Assembly (NCBI RefSeq): GCF_007667275.1
Contig: NZ_VDQT01000001.1
Span: 310,001-374,000 of the forward strand
Length of the DNA: 64,000 nt
Source: Stenotrophomonas rhizophila
GTDB taxonomy: Bacteria > Pseudomonadota > Gammaproteobacteria > Xanthomonadales > Xanthomonadaceae
Direction of reading: 5' to 3'
Of the stretch, positions 7,132 through 16,520 are shown piece by piece; positions within the stretch are counted from its first letter, which is position 1, and each line of letters opens with the position of its first letter. Position numbers and translations under genes: made by a program. A model generated the notes under the pieces. That model did no database searches. It was not told the origin of the DNA and saw only the letters and a program-made list of their open reading frames with translations.

Positions 7132-10100
7132 TTACGCGTACCTCTTGATAGCCCGAATGCCCTTCCTTTTTTTCTTGTTGTCGTCGTAGAACTGACTAAG
7201 GATTCCCATGTCCTTCAGTCGGGCAAGGACCGGTCGAACGAACGGATCGTCGGGAAGTAGCGGCCTACCGGCGCCGCTCGCAGCAAGCTCACTGTAGACA
7301 CCTTGCAGGCTATGCAGAATTGCTAGGAGCCTCTCAAGGTTAATCGTGGCCAGGTGCGGCCCTAGAAGTTCAAAGACCACCGCGGGAGAGACTCTCGGTA
7401 CGCGTGCATATCGTTCGATGGCGTTCAGAGGAATGCTCAAACCAGCCTCTATAGCCCCCTTCAGCAGTTGCTGAATTCCCGCAACGTTTGCAGAGGATGC
7501 ATAGGCGTCGATCCGTTCTACAACCTTGCTCTTCAACTTCTTGCGAACCTGAGCGCTTTGCAGAAAATCAGCCAGATCGGTTCCGATCACCTGGGGCGAC
7601 ATGAACTCCCCAAAGCTTCTTGAACGTTGGATGTAGTGTGCTCGGGTTGCCCAATCCGTACCTTCCAAGGCGAGGTAGGTCTCCTTTGTGTCTTCGATCA
7701 GCTTCGCCTTCAGGGCAAGCCCGAACAGCTCACCACTCTCAACCACGAGCTCGCTTACCGGCAGTGGCCCCTCCAAGCCAAGCATCGTCGCCAGTTCCAC
7801 GCGCCGCTCCGCAGCAAGGACGTCACTCGCGGCCAATATCACCTTGGCAACTCTCTGCCTGCCCTCAAGTTCCACCTCCTCAACATCGGCAATTGATGGG
7901 GTCTTCAGCAGAGTGGTGGCCAAGGGCGCGTCGATACTCTCAAACTCATCCAAGTACGCAATCAGGTTGGGCAGCGAGACTCTGAATCTTATGGCTTGCG
8001 CGACCAGCGGCCAAAGTTGCGAGGCCACATCATCGAGATCTTCAATGATGCAGTCAGGGGAAGCTCGCGAAATGAGTACACCGATTGTCTCCAGGTCCGC
8101 GTCTTCTGACTCTGCCACTTCCGACAGGATCTCCAGATAGTTGGAGCTGACATCGACGCTAAAGTCTGAAGGTGAGATTGAATGGAGGTACTGAGACAGA
8201 TGGCCGATCATATGATCGTAGGCAAAATCGCTCATTGAACGAATGGCGTCCAGGGCAACAGACCCGCCATCCATGATGGAGACCATGTTCTCGCGCGTGA
8301 TCTCATAGAGGCCCCGAGCAAGCAGGTCGCTCCGTAGTGCTGGCGCCAGGCTGCCTAGATTAGATGCACTGAGTCCGCAGCGCAGAAAAATGGAGCCTAT
8401 TCCCTTCGCGGAGCGATCATCCAGCTCCTCACTAGCAAGCGAAGGGATCAACGCATAGTTCGCCTTGAAGTGGGCGATAAACGCAGCATCAACTGAGTAT
8501 CTGACCCTGCCGCTCATGCTCTTTAGTGCTACGCCGATAAGCCGCAAACGGGCGCTTTCCTCAACGTCAACCTCACTACAGAGGTAAATTAAAATCCCAT
8601 CATAGATGGGAGTTAGAAGCCTAATAACGGCATCTTTCTCGGAACTTCCAGCCAGGATCGCCTGGAGGTAGCGCCGCTGATCGGCCCCCATCTTCGTCAA
8701 CGAAGCCATGTGACGTGAGAGGATGGCCGGGTACCCCGGGTTGCGTTCTCCACCGTTCAGCAGACGATCCAAGATGCTGACGTTGTAGATGCCCGGCTCT
8801 CCAAAGTCCCCTACGGCGCACTCACCAATAACCTCATCTGCTTCATCGGGCTCGAGATGGAAGTGTTCATCCATCGTGTTTCGTTGCACATGATAAATGA
8901 GGAAGTTCATCGCCGCGGCGCTAACACGATCGCCAGGGAAGACGGAGGTGTAGAGGTTGAAGTTTCGATTGATGTACCCGGCACGGACCAGATGATAGGC
9001 CAGTCCCGTCTTCAACTCATTCTGTGCCAAGGCATCCAATGACATCGATTGATCCGAATGCGGGGCGACCCAATCCTCCCGGCCAAGGAGCTGGACCATG
9101 TCTGCCGCGCGGAGTTCGACTAGATCTGAATGAATCTGAGCACGCCGCGCGACCTCAGCATCAGCGTCCAGTTGACCCCACTGCTCTGGTTTCCAGCGTT
9201 CACCGAGCAATTGCACAATGTCACTCTTCTTCAGCGACAGTATCTGAGTGCGGTTGTAGTGATCGTTTTTGACGCTAAACGTGATGACACTATCCATGGC
9301 GGCGTCCTGAAAACTCTTCCAGAAGTCAACGCCCTTGTACGTCGCGATTGAGTACGAGACTCCCAAGAGCTCAAATGGCCCATCGGTGACGTGATGGGAA
9401 GCAGCGCGCATCAGCATCTGACCGATTCCGAGCAATGCTTCGCCCAGTTCTTCGCTTCGCGTCTGCAGCCCGGTTGCCAATGACTCCCGTCGGTAAGTGG
9501 CTGATAGCTCCTTTTCCAGGCGATCAATGTTGAAGGCCACGATTTTTCGACCATGGTTGTAGAGAAGGTCAAGCTTGCTGCCGCCAAGGCGAATGGCTTC
9601 GAAATCGCTTAGGTGTGTGCTCTTGTACAACATCAGAGCGAACAGCTCAGTCTCCGATAGCTTCAGGCGGCTAGCCGGCCTCAGGATCTGATGCCGGAAG
9701 ACCAAAAACTCGTTGCGCACATTTTTTAGCAGACGCATTTCGGGTACGTGCCTGCTGGCAAGATCAATCAACTTGGGTTCAATGCTGTGCTCTATTTCCC
9801 TCAGCAAACGTGTCGTGAGATCTCGCGCGTTCTGATGGGTGATGAAGGGGACAACCGGAATCACCAGGTCAAAGAACTTAGTCCGATTGGCTCGAACTGT
9901 CTCGGCAAGTGCGGTGTCATCAGCTGCCAGCAGGTCGCTCTCAAGTCGCCGGCCCTGCTGCTGCAGACCAAGCTGATCGAAGATGCTGTCCTTGATCGCA
10001 TAGATAAACTTGATCTCGCTTTCAATCTGTGGCGAAACGTTCAGGAGGGTGTTAAGCGATCTCAGGGTTTCAAAGATGTGCGCATCGTTGAATCGATCGA

Positions 10101-10821
10101 TATCCTCGAACACAACAATGTTCCGCTTGGACACCTCAAAGAAGTAGACGATTTCATCCAGGTACTGGTCGAAGTACGATACTGACCGATCATCCAACGT
10201 GACCGTCGCCGCCCCCGCAGAGAGCTCCTTGATCCGCAGCCGGCCGTGGAAAAGCTTCCTCAGGGTCAGCGCCGTACCCATGAAGACCGGGGCCAGCACC
10301 AAGTAGATGCCATTGCCCATTGCCGTCCCGAAAGGAAGAACCTTGGCGATCTGATCGGCCCAGCCGGTCAGTAGGAACGCTACAACCGCGATCAGTGCAA
10401 AGATCAATGCGATCAGCAGCTCTCGGGACCAGTTGAAGCGCTCGATCCGCTGGAAGCGGGATCCCGGCGTGTTTCTTGGCTCTTCACGGTAGAGGAGCTG
10501 CTTGACGATCTCCTGCTGAATCCGATTAGTCGGCGTTATCGCCTGTGGGGGTAGCGCCCCCTGATTTGCAACAGACTCGAACGGAGCTAACGTCGAGAGA
10601 GAGAGTTCGAGCACTTTCCCCTCATTGCGACGCACCAGCTCCTTAAGAATGCTACTTTTGCCAACGCCATACGTCCCTGATAGGGCGATGTTACGGATCT
10701 GGGGGGTGACTAGGGCATCCGTGAGCGCGTCGACGTAGGGCGTATGATCCGACTTTGAGAACTCTGGCGTCAGCGGCGTTAGCTTGGGGATTCCATCACT
10801 GCTTGTCGCGTCATCCGTCAT
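7132..10821 (-). CDS. KAP/YobI-type membrane P-loop NTPase
   Basis: The 1229-residue protein has Walker A GTYGVGKSS (residues 49-57) and Walker B IVVFEDID (235-242). Two transmembrane helices (about 134-152 and 171-187) lie between them, the hallmark of KAP-type NTPases, and the LYGREEP/EDID layout resembles the YobI family. The remaining ~950 residues are helical, without recognised catalytic motifs. The start at 10821 is decided by a strong AGGAGGAG five to eight bases upstream; the longer open frame to 10950 has no such site. KAP NTPases act at the inner membrane and many occur in anti-phage loci. It follows the nuclease-STAND gene and two tiny ORFs on the same strand, so it may be the membrane arm of one system. 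Confidence 0.75.
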   Translation of the reverse strand: MTDDATSSDGIPKLTPLTPEFSKSDHTPYVDALTDALVTPQIRNIALSGTYGVGKSSILKELVRRNEGKVLELSLSTLAPFESVANQGALPPQAITPTNRIQQEIVKQLLYREEPRNTPGSRFQRIERFNWSRELLIALIFALIAVVAFLLTGWADQIAKVLPFGTAMGNGIYLVLAPVFMGTALTLRKLFHGRLRIKELSAGAATVTLDDRSVSYFDQYLDEIVYFFEVSKRNIVVFEDIDRFNDAHIFETLRSLNTLLNVSPQIESEIKFIYAIKDSIFDQLGLQQQGRRLESDLLAADDTALAETVRANRTKFFDLVIPVVPFITHQNARDLTTRLLREIEHSIEPKLIDLASRHVPEMRLLKNVRNEFLVFRHQILRPASRLKLSETELFALMLYKSTHLSDFEAIRLGGSKLDLLYNHGRKIVAFNIDRLEKELSATYRRESLATGLQTRSEELGEALLGIGQMLMRAASHHVTDGPFELLGVSYSIATYKGVDFWKSFQDAAMDSVITFSVKNDHYNRTQILSLKKSDIVQLLGERWKPEQWGQLDADAEVARRAQIHSDLVELRAADMVQLLGREDWVAPHSDQSMSLDALAQNELKTGLAYHLVRAGYINRNFNLYTSVFPGDRVSAAAMNFLIYHVQRNTMDEHFHLEPDEADEVIGECAVGDFGEPGIYNVSILDRLLNGGERNPGYPAILSRHMASLTKMGADQRRYLQAILAGSSEKDAVIRLLTPIYDGILIYLCSEVDVEESARLRLIGVALKSMSGRVRYSVDAAFIAHFKANYALIPSLASEELDDRSAKGIGSIFLRCGLSASNLGSLAPALRSDLLARGLYEITRENMVSIMDGGSVALDAIRSMSDFAYDHMIGHLSQYLHSISPSDFSVDVSSNYLEILSEVAESEDADLETIGVLISRASPDCIIEDLDDVASQLWPLVAQAIRFRVSLPNLIAYLDEFESIDAPLATTLLKTPSIADVEEVELEGRQRVAKVILAASDVLAAERRVELATMLGLEGPLPVSELVVESGELFGLALKAKLIEDTKETYLALEGTDWATRAHYIQRSRSFGEFMSPQVIGTDLADFLQSAQVRKKLKSKVVERIDAYASSANVAGIQQLLKGAIEAGLSIPLNAIERYARVPRVSPAVVFELLGPHLATINLERLLAILHSLQGVYSELAASGAGRPLLPDDPFVRPVLARLKDMGILSQFYDDNKKKRKGIRAIKRYA

Positions 10822-10976
10822 ATGCTCCTCCTGAGGGGCAATGCCGACTGGGGTTCCGGCGGCAACGCTTGATCGAGTGATATCGAAGTCGGGGTGCTTC
10901 ATGGACATCCTGTCGGAGCAAAAGTGTTTGGGTGGGGTATCGATTGGCAATAGGGCGCCAGGGCCCTTACGTCAGC

Positions 10977-11201
10977 TTAATGCATGCTAGCAACACAGGA
11001 CTCTTGGAATAGCTTCATTGAGTCCCCATTCATCACGCCGAACCGAGCGAAATCACGGGATTCCCAAGGCACCTCGGCAGGCGGTTGCCATCTCCGGTGG
11101 GATTGCAGAGGGGGCAGGCCGTGCTTACGGATCCAGGAAAGATATAGGTCGTTGGCGTCAATTCGGCTAACACCAGATTCCGCCCATCCCTTATCTCTCA
11201 T
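10977..11201 (-). CDS. Small ORF coupled to its upstream neighbour
   Basis: A 74-codon ORF starts inside the stop of the preceding small ORF (ATGA overlap at 11198-11201). The sequence is mixed polar (IDANDLYLSWIRKHGLPPL) with no signal peptide or membrane segment, and I know no family. The overlap and strand support co-translation with the nuclease-STAND gene; 155 bp separate it from the NTPase start downstream. It could also be a chance ORF or the remnant of a larger gene. Confidence 0.35.
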   Translation of the reverse strand: MRDKGWAESGVSRIDANDLYLSWIRKHGLPPLQSHRRWQPPAEVPWESRDFARFGVMNGDSMKLFQESCVASMH

Positions 11202-11362
11202 CTCTCCGGGACCACGGTAGGCTCAAGGTCAGTCGTGGATAAGGTGGAATCATCGGGGGTAGACAAAGCCTCTTTTGTCGCCTCCAACAGCAAAATTCTT
11301 GGTGAGGACCGCGACACTGGTTTTTCCGGATAGGGTCTACGGCCTTCACTCAAATCCTTCAT
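11198..11362 (-). CDS. Small ORF overlapping the end of the STAND gene
   Basis: A 54-codon ORF starts 17 bp inside the 3' end of the nuclease-STAND gene (GGGATGAAGGATTTG) and ends in an ATGA overlap with the next small ORF. The product is charged and Ser/Thr/Pro-rich (SRSSPRILLLEATKEAL), with no recognised domain. The chain of two overlaps suggests a real operon, yet the composition alone does not prove translation. Confidence 0.3.
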   Translation of the reverse strand: MKDLSEGRRPYPEKPVSRSSPRILLLEATKEALSTPDDSTLSTTDLEPTVVPER

Positions 11363-14300
11363 CCCGCTCGCGCCCCGTGCGTCCCAGCATCTGGTTCCAC
11401 CATTCGATGCGCTCTCGCAGGTCCCGGACGGCTTGATCTCGCTGGATTGCCTCTGAGGATCCAGGGGCTGCCGGCAAATTTTTGAGAAGCTCGATGCCTG
11501 CATTTAAGTTGGGAAGGTCTTCGCTGGAATTGGTCGCCCGCACGCAGCGACCCAACACGGCTTGGACGAAGACACCTTTGTCGGGTGCGAGTGCGTACAG
11601 CCGTGCCACCACTGAAGGCGCTCCCTCGACGGGCAAGTCTAGTGGGCAGATCCGAGACGCGAATGCGATCCGTTTGGGAGGGTTCAAGGCACACCATTCG
11701 ACCAAGGTGTCTGACGCCATCACCGGCCCGGGCACACCCGTGTGATCCGTATGCCAGGCGCCCAGCACCATGTCGACCACGCGGTGCCGCTGCTCTATCG
11801 AGCGCCTTTGGTTGAGAACGCTTAGCGTTTCCTGAGGGTAGCGCTGCAGGATCGGCGCCAGGTAGTTGCCGCTATCGCTTGGCATATAACTCGAGCTATC
11901 TCTTCGGTAGTCATCGACACATTTGAGCAAGGGACGAACGCTCCTGAAGGATCGGGAATGCCTTACTCCGAATGCGAGGATCTGAGACATTTCGTGATCC
12001 AAACGCTCACCAAACTCGCGGATGGGCGGCCACTCCGCCCGCACCATGAAGTCTCGGCAAAACGTCGCCAGAGCGTCTTTCCACTCCGGCTCGCGATCGC
12101 GAGCTGCATATACCACATATGACAGAGCATCGATTGCGGAATAGCTTCCTTCCGGGCCCTTAGTAGCCAAGGCATTGAGAACGGAGGCGATGTTGACGAG
12201 ATCGAGGGCCTTCAGCGAGGGGCCGAGGAACTGGTAAGACAGAATGGGAGCGAAATCGGCCTCAATTGATGCGACCAGCCGCGTCGCTCCCGTAGCGTCC
12301 AATGGCACCTGCAGCTGCAGAGTCGGGAACCACGGGCCCAAGATCGGATCATTAAGTGCCTCATCTAGAAGGCGTGATGCCAACGCTGGATCGCGCTCGT
12401 GCCAACCTCGAAACAAGCCACCGACAAAAGTGAGATTGCACGACTTCCGTGCGCTTGCGGCTTGGACCACTGTGCGCACCATATCGATGAGTGGCTTGGC
12501 ATCGGCAAATGCGAGCGCCACTCCTTGACCAATGGAATGCGCCTGACCAAAAATTTCGCCTTCCAGCAGCCGGGGGAGGATGTCTTGTAGGAGTGCGGGT
12601 TCACTCGCCAACTCTCGGCCTAGGGCCAGACCATTGGCTGCCACTCGCTCATAGACATTGTCGCCATCTTCGCGAAGCTTGGCGTAGTCATAAGGATCTC
12701 GCATTGCAATCGCTGCCAGGACTTGCGCACGCAGTCCCTGGGGGCTCACGAGTTGTTCAAATGCCTCAGCTCGCATGCGCGGGTCTCCGCGCAGGTCCTT
12801 GTGGCGGAGCAGCTGCCTAACTGCATGTAAGCTCGGAAGCCAGCCGTCGATGTGGAGGAAGTCGGGCGCGAGGCGTTCCAGATGCTGTAGAAGCAACGGA
12901 TCGTAGACAAATCCTGCAACTGTCTTAGCTAAGGCGGCGCGCATGGTCTTGCCGCACTGGTTGTTTTGCAGCGCCATCGGTTCGGCCATGGTGAGGAAGG
13001 TTTCATACCATTGGCGATGCTCGGCCTCGTTCTTCGCCCGCCATCCTTGCGTGCGTGTCCGTGCCCCGAACTGAAACGTGCCATGTCTGCGGAAGCCGCG
13101 CACTTTGAGCGTCTCGACCAGCAATGCAACACCGATCTCGTATTCGGTTTCATTGCCGGATGCCAGCAATCGCTTGATGTGAGGTGCGCGCTGGGAGGCA
13201 TGGGCTAGCGTGCCTGAGCCATACGCTTGAAACAACGCGATCAGGTATTCAGGCTGTCGCTCGCGGCGGCTTCGGTTGGCAGCTTGCATGAGTGCCAGCT
13301 TTATCAGCACATCAATACAACGATCGAAGTTGAGGGCCTCATAGGCGAGGGAATTAGTAATGCTGGCCAACTTCTCGATCCGGAACTCATCCAGATCACC
13401 GGCCTTCTTAGAGGAAACGGACCGCTCGACCGCGTCCAATGTGGCCACCTGAGCAACCGGAGCAAGGCGCTGGAAGATATGGAAGCTGGGGTCGGACAAC
13501 GAGGCTGGCGCTCCAATTGGACCGTCTGATGCCATCCAGCGAGCGACTAGGGATTGGGTGGCCTTCGATCCATGCAAGAAGCTCAGGCGGTGTGCAAACG
13601 AAGAACGCACACGCTCTGGCGCATGGCTGAACAGTCGATCCTCGACCTCCGATGCGAGCTGTTCTTCCAGTGCCTGTGCGGCCAGACGGTTTGAAACTGC
13701 GTGGGGCAGCAATGCGCGCCATTTTCCACGTTCCTGCAGCAAACCCCGTCGCTTGAGGTCGACCATGTTGCGTCGGAAATCGGCGATCGTTGTGCCGGCG
13801 AACCCCGTCAGGATCCCCATCTCGGAGGTGGACGACACATCCTCACCATCGAACGAATAGATCAGGCTCGCAGCCTTGGCACAGCGCAACAATTCGTCGC
13901 CGGCGCCTTGGGACTGCTCGAACAGGCGTCGGAACAGTTCGCCATCTTTCAGGGAAGACAGGTCATCGGTGTATTGGGAAGTGGAAGCCAGCGCGAAGGC
14001 GAGGCGAGAGTTGCCGTCGCTTGCGGCAATAACGGTGTGCACATCGTTCAAGGAAAGATGCTGATAGCGTGCGCGCAGGAGCACCGACATTGTTTCGTCA
14101 GATGCGCCCTCTAAACGATAAAACACCGTGTCCTCGGGGAGGTCGTCCTGGATGTCATATTCAATTGTCAGCAGGCCAAGCGTCTTGGCGGTCTTTGCCT
14201 TGCGCTCGACGAGGGCCGCATGCGATTTCTGACCGCAGTTGTCCACGATCAAGATCGACGGAGCGCTGGAACCCTTAAGCGCCTCGATCATGGCTTCTGG

Positions 14301-15146
14301 GGACGGATCAGGGCCGTTCGAGATATCGGTATAAATCGCCCAATCTTGGGAAAGAGCAGGCATGTCGGTTTGAATGCGAGAATCGAACAGGGCCTGAGCT
14401 AGTCGCGTTTTGCCCACACCAGACAACCCAATCAAGCGCACCGTGCCGCCCGCCGCCAAGTTGCGCCGGATCGCCTCAATGGCTTGGAGATCAGTCATTC
14501 CATCGGTAGCACCCGGTCCGAAAACCCGTGGCTCCGTGCCTACAACGAACTCGGCATCTTGGTCGGTTTCCTTGTATGCCCATGGCCCGTAACCCTTCCA
14601 TCCCTGAATAGACTTTCCGATGCGCTCGCGCACCCAGATGGCAAGTGGGGGGAAGTCCTCGACCCAATCGGCGATCTGTCGCGCGCCGAGGAAGTCGACC
14701 TTGATCTTGCCTGCCAAGCCGTGCTTATCGAGCACCTTTTCCATGGCAGCCACGCGATCGGTCCGCCTCGGATCAGCGGGATCGTCGCGGGTGGAGGCGA
14801 TCACATACATGCCGCCATCCGTTGCCAGCGAAGCAATCGCAGGGCGGATGACCTCCTTGGGCGCCATCTCTGGCCCGATCTTGTAGGGTTCAAAGACTTC
14901 GGCTTTGACCTGGACGATGGCCACGCTGCGGCTCAGGGGGGCGCTCAGGACTGCGGCTGGTTGGCAGCCGACCCGCACATCGACCCCGCCATCACTGGCC
15001 CGTTGGTTCCCACCCCAGAACACGGCAGCCGGGTCGAAACCCGCACGTTGAACATGGAGACGGCACAGGCGAGCCAACAGCTCCCTGGCCTGTCCGTCGT
15101 CCAAGGCATGGATGTGGTCGGTCTGTATATGAAAGAGTGGGTGCAT
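11346..15146 (-). CDS. Avs-like nuclease-STAND NTPase (putative anti-phage protein)
   Basis: From the ATG at 15146 the protein has 1266 residues. The N-terminus looks like a PD-(D/E)xK restriction-type domain: Glu22, SDGGVD (Asp56) and VQVK (Gln79-x-Lys81), as in Mrr/Cap4 nucleases. A central P-loop NTPase follows, with GLSGVGKT (240-247) and ILIVDN (298-303), then a long helical C-terminus of repeats like those that sense targets in STAND proteins. In known Avs proteins a phage protein triggers oligomerisation and nuclease activation; whether this one does so is inference. No SD is obvious before 15146, and the open frame extends 130 codons upstream into an integrase remnant (15273-15536), so a fusion product is possible. 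It heads a minus-strand cluster ending in the KAP/YobI NTPase. Confidence 0.75.
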   Translation of the reverse strand: MHPLFHIQTDHIHALDDGQARELLARLCRLHVQRAGFDPAAVFWGGNQRASDGGVDVRVGCQPAAVLSAPLSRSVAIVQVKAEVFEPYKIGPEMAPKEVIRPAIASLATDGGMYVIASTRDDPADPRRTDRVAAMEKVLDKHGLAGKIKVDFLGARQIADWVEDFPPLAIWVRERIGKSIQGWKGYGPWAYKETDQDAEFVVGTEPRVFGPGATDGMTDLQAIEAIRRNLAAGGTVRLIGLSGVGKTRLAQALFDSRIQTDMPALSQDWAIYTDISNGPDPSPEAMIEALKGSSAPSILIVDNCGQKSHAALVERKAKTAKTLGLLTIEYDIQDDLPEDTVFYRLEGASDETMSVLLRARYQHLSLNDVHTVIAASDGNSRLAFALASTSQYTDDLSSLKDGELFRRLFEQSQGAGDELLRCAKAASLIYSFDGEDVSSTSEMGILTGFAGTTIADFRRNMVDLKRRGLLQERGKWRALLPHAVSNRLAAQALEEQLASEVEDRLFSHAPERVRSSFAHRLSFLHGSKATQSLVARWMASDGPIGAPASLSDPSFHIFQRLAPVAQVATLDAVERSVSSKKAGDLDEFRIEKLASITNSLAYEALNFDRCIDVLIKLALMQAANRSRRERQPEYLIALFQAYGSGTLAHASQRAPHIKRLLASGNETEYEIGVALLVETLKVRGFRRHGTFQFGARTRTQGWRAKNEAEHRQWYETFLTMAEPMALQNNQCGKTMRAALAKTVAGFVYDPLLLQHLERLAPDFLHIDGWLPSLHAVRQLLRHKDLRGDPRMRAEAFEQLVSPQGLRAQVLAAIAMRDPYDYAKLREDGDNVYERVAANGLALGRELASEPALLQDILPRLLEGEIFGQAHSIGQGVALAFADAKPLIDMVRTVVQAASARKSCNLTFVGGLFRGWHERDPALASRLLDEALNDPILGPWFPTLQLQVPLDATGATRLVASIEADFAPILSYQFLGPSLKALDLVNIASVLNALATKGPEGSYSAIDALSYVVYAARDREPEWKDALATFCRDFMVRAEWPPIREFGERLDHEMSQILAFGVRHSRSFRSVRPLLKCVDDYRRDSSSYMPSDSGNYLAPILQRYPQETLSVLNQRRSIEQRHRVVDMVLGAWHTDHTGVPGPVMASDTLVEWCALNPPKRIAFASRICPLDLPVEGAPSVVARLYALAPDKGVFVQAVLGRCVRATNSSEDLPNLNAGIELLKNLPAAPGSSEAIQRDQAVRDLRERIEWWNQMLGRTGRERDEGFE

Positions 15147-15272
15147 CGGATGATTGTCGCAAGGCTCGGGCGTCTTTGGGCGATCCACTGCGACTTGGAC
15201 GAGGTCTGACCGCGCCGTCCATCGATAGGTGCGACCATCTGATCCAGGGTCAGGCCCCAACGGGCCCACGCA

Positions 15273-15536
15273 CAGCGGCAGCCCCCAGGTCAGGCCGCCC
15301 TCGGCATTGCGGCGTACCACGTGGTCGACCACAAACTTCAGCACAACGGGGTCGGGCACCGGCAGTGTCAGGTCGAGCCCATAGCGTGCCATGTGCCAGC
15401 CTGCCCAATAGCGGAGCGCGCTGGTGTAGCTGCGGGTCGTGTTCTCGGCGGCCGCTTCGGCGAGCAGCTCACGCACTGCCTCGGCGGCCTGCTGGGCCAG
15501 TTGGGCGGGCAGGGCAAGGCTGGCCGCTTGTTGCAC
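15273..15536 (-). pseudogene. Tyrosine recombinase (integrase), N-terminal remnant
   Basis: About 88 residues from GTG 15536 match the N-terminal SAM-like core-binding part of tyrosine recombinases (ENTTRSYTSALRYWAGWH, then PVVLKFVVDHVVRR). After about GLTWGLP the similarity ends, the frame runs on through ~42 unrelated codons and enters the nuclease-STAND gene. The catalytic domain (Arg...His-x-x-Arg...Tyr) is absent. The remnant lies at the right edge of the accessory region, ~140 bp from the dif-like site, so it probably marks an integration or deletion junction. Confidence 0.7.
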
Positions 15537-15674
15537 GAGAGCGGCTCGTTATTTAGGACGGTGTCCCTGAACGCCTCAAAAGTCCCAATGAAATCGAGAA
15601 GGATCACGATCCTCCAAGAAAACCAGCAATTGCCATGCGGATCCGGTGAAGCGCACCACCCGGGCGATTACGCC

Positions 15675-15702
15675 ATTTCGCATAATGTATATTATGTAAG
15701 AC
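15675..15702 (+). other. dif-like XerC/XerD recombination site
   Basis: The left arm ATTTCGCATAA (15675-15685), central TGTATA (15686-15691) and right arm starting TTATGT (15692-15697) match bacterial dif over its core. The 15 bases 15677-15691 equal, in reverse complement, the xanthomonad dif core used by filamentous phages (from memory). The last five bases of the XerD arm (AAGAC) differ from the usual TAAAT. It is either the chromosomal dif, which would place the terminus here, or an attachment half-site of an element that uses XerCD. Confidence 0.72.
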
Positions 15703-15722
15703 GCGGACTGGCCTAGAAGGGC

Positions 15723-16520
15723 CTACCGCACTTCATCCCCAGCCTGAGCCAACTGCTCCTCAACCAGACCCATCACCCGACCCTTGCCCTCACTCCACGG
15801 CATGTTCCTAACCAGGTTCCGCAGCAGCCTCACATCCTGGCTCCAACCCAGCCGGTCACTGATCCGGTGCAGCTCTTTGCCTTTCCGAACAACCGCTCCA
15901 TGTGCGTCGCCATGTCCCTGCAGCGCATCCAGAACCTGAGCTGCATCCAGTTGCATTCGGAGCCGCCGCACCCGTCGGCGCCACCGGTGCACGGCTTCTG
16001 GATCATCCGCACGAGCGGCCCGTTTACCAGCCTTCGCCGCTCGACGTTCACTTGCATCCAGCGCCGTCCGGACCGAACGCCGCCGCAACGAACGCCAAGG
16101 CTGGACCTCAAGCCGCTGCAGAACCTGTTCAACAACACGCCGCCTGCGTAAAAATCCAGGGTCCACGGCCAGCGAACGCTGCAGAATTCGCGTACGCCGC
16201 AGTTCCAGTGCTTCGATGATCGGCGCCCAGCCCAGTTCCGGGTGCGCCGCCTGAAGTCGATTGGCGGTCTCGACCACCACGTGCGCGTCCCGCATGCCAG
16301 ACAGGCCTTTGCCGAGCTGCCTCAGCGCACGGTCTTCGCGCTCCACACCAAAGGTGTCGTACGTGAGCAACCCCAGCACGGCCCGCATCCGGCGGATCGC
16401 CTTGCGGGCCACATGAATTGCCTCGTTCTGGTCATTCGCCGCAGGGAGCGCATCCAGAATCGCCCGGGCATCCTTCACCAGCAGATCTCGAGCGGCCAGG
16501 CCGGGTGCGTCTGCTGACAT
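15723..16520 (-). CDS. CHAD domain protein
   Basis: The 265-residue protein is a CHAD domain: two helical halves, each with a conserved basic helix (IHVARKAIRRMRAVL at ~35-49 and VHRWRRRVRRLRMQLD at ~182-197) carrying the signature His. CHAD domains bind inorganic polyphosphate through these Arg/Lys-rich helices and are often associated with polyphosphate granules. There is no signal peptide, so it should be cytosolic. The start is supported by AGGTGG before the ATG. It is a single gene right of the dif-like site, with codon use back to high GC. Confidence 0.87.
   Translation of the reverse strand: MSADAPGLAARDLLVKDARAILDALPAANDQNEAIHVARKAIRRMRAVLGLLTYDTFGVEREDRALRQLGKGLSGMRDAHVVVETANRLQAAHPELGWAPIIEALELRRTRILQRSLAVDPGFLRRRRVVEQVLQRLEVQPWRSLRRRSVRTALDASERRAAKAGKRAARADDPEAVHRWRRRVRRLRMQLDAAQVLDALQGHGDAHGAVVRKGKELHRISDRLGWSQDVRLLRNLVRNMPWSEGKGRVMGLVEEQLAQAGDEVR

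Noticed and set aside
10822..10950. Longer start of the KAP/YobI NTPase at 10950
   Set aside because: The strong AGGAGGAG before ATG 10821 marks the true start; the extra 43 residues are unstructured and lack an SD.
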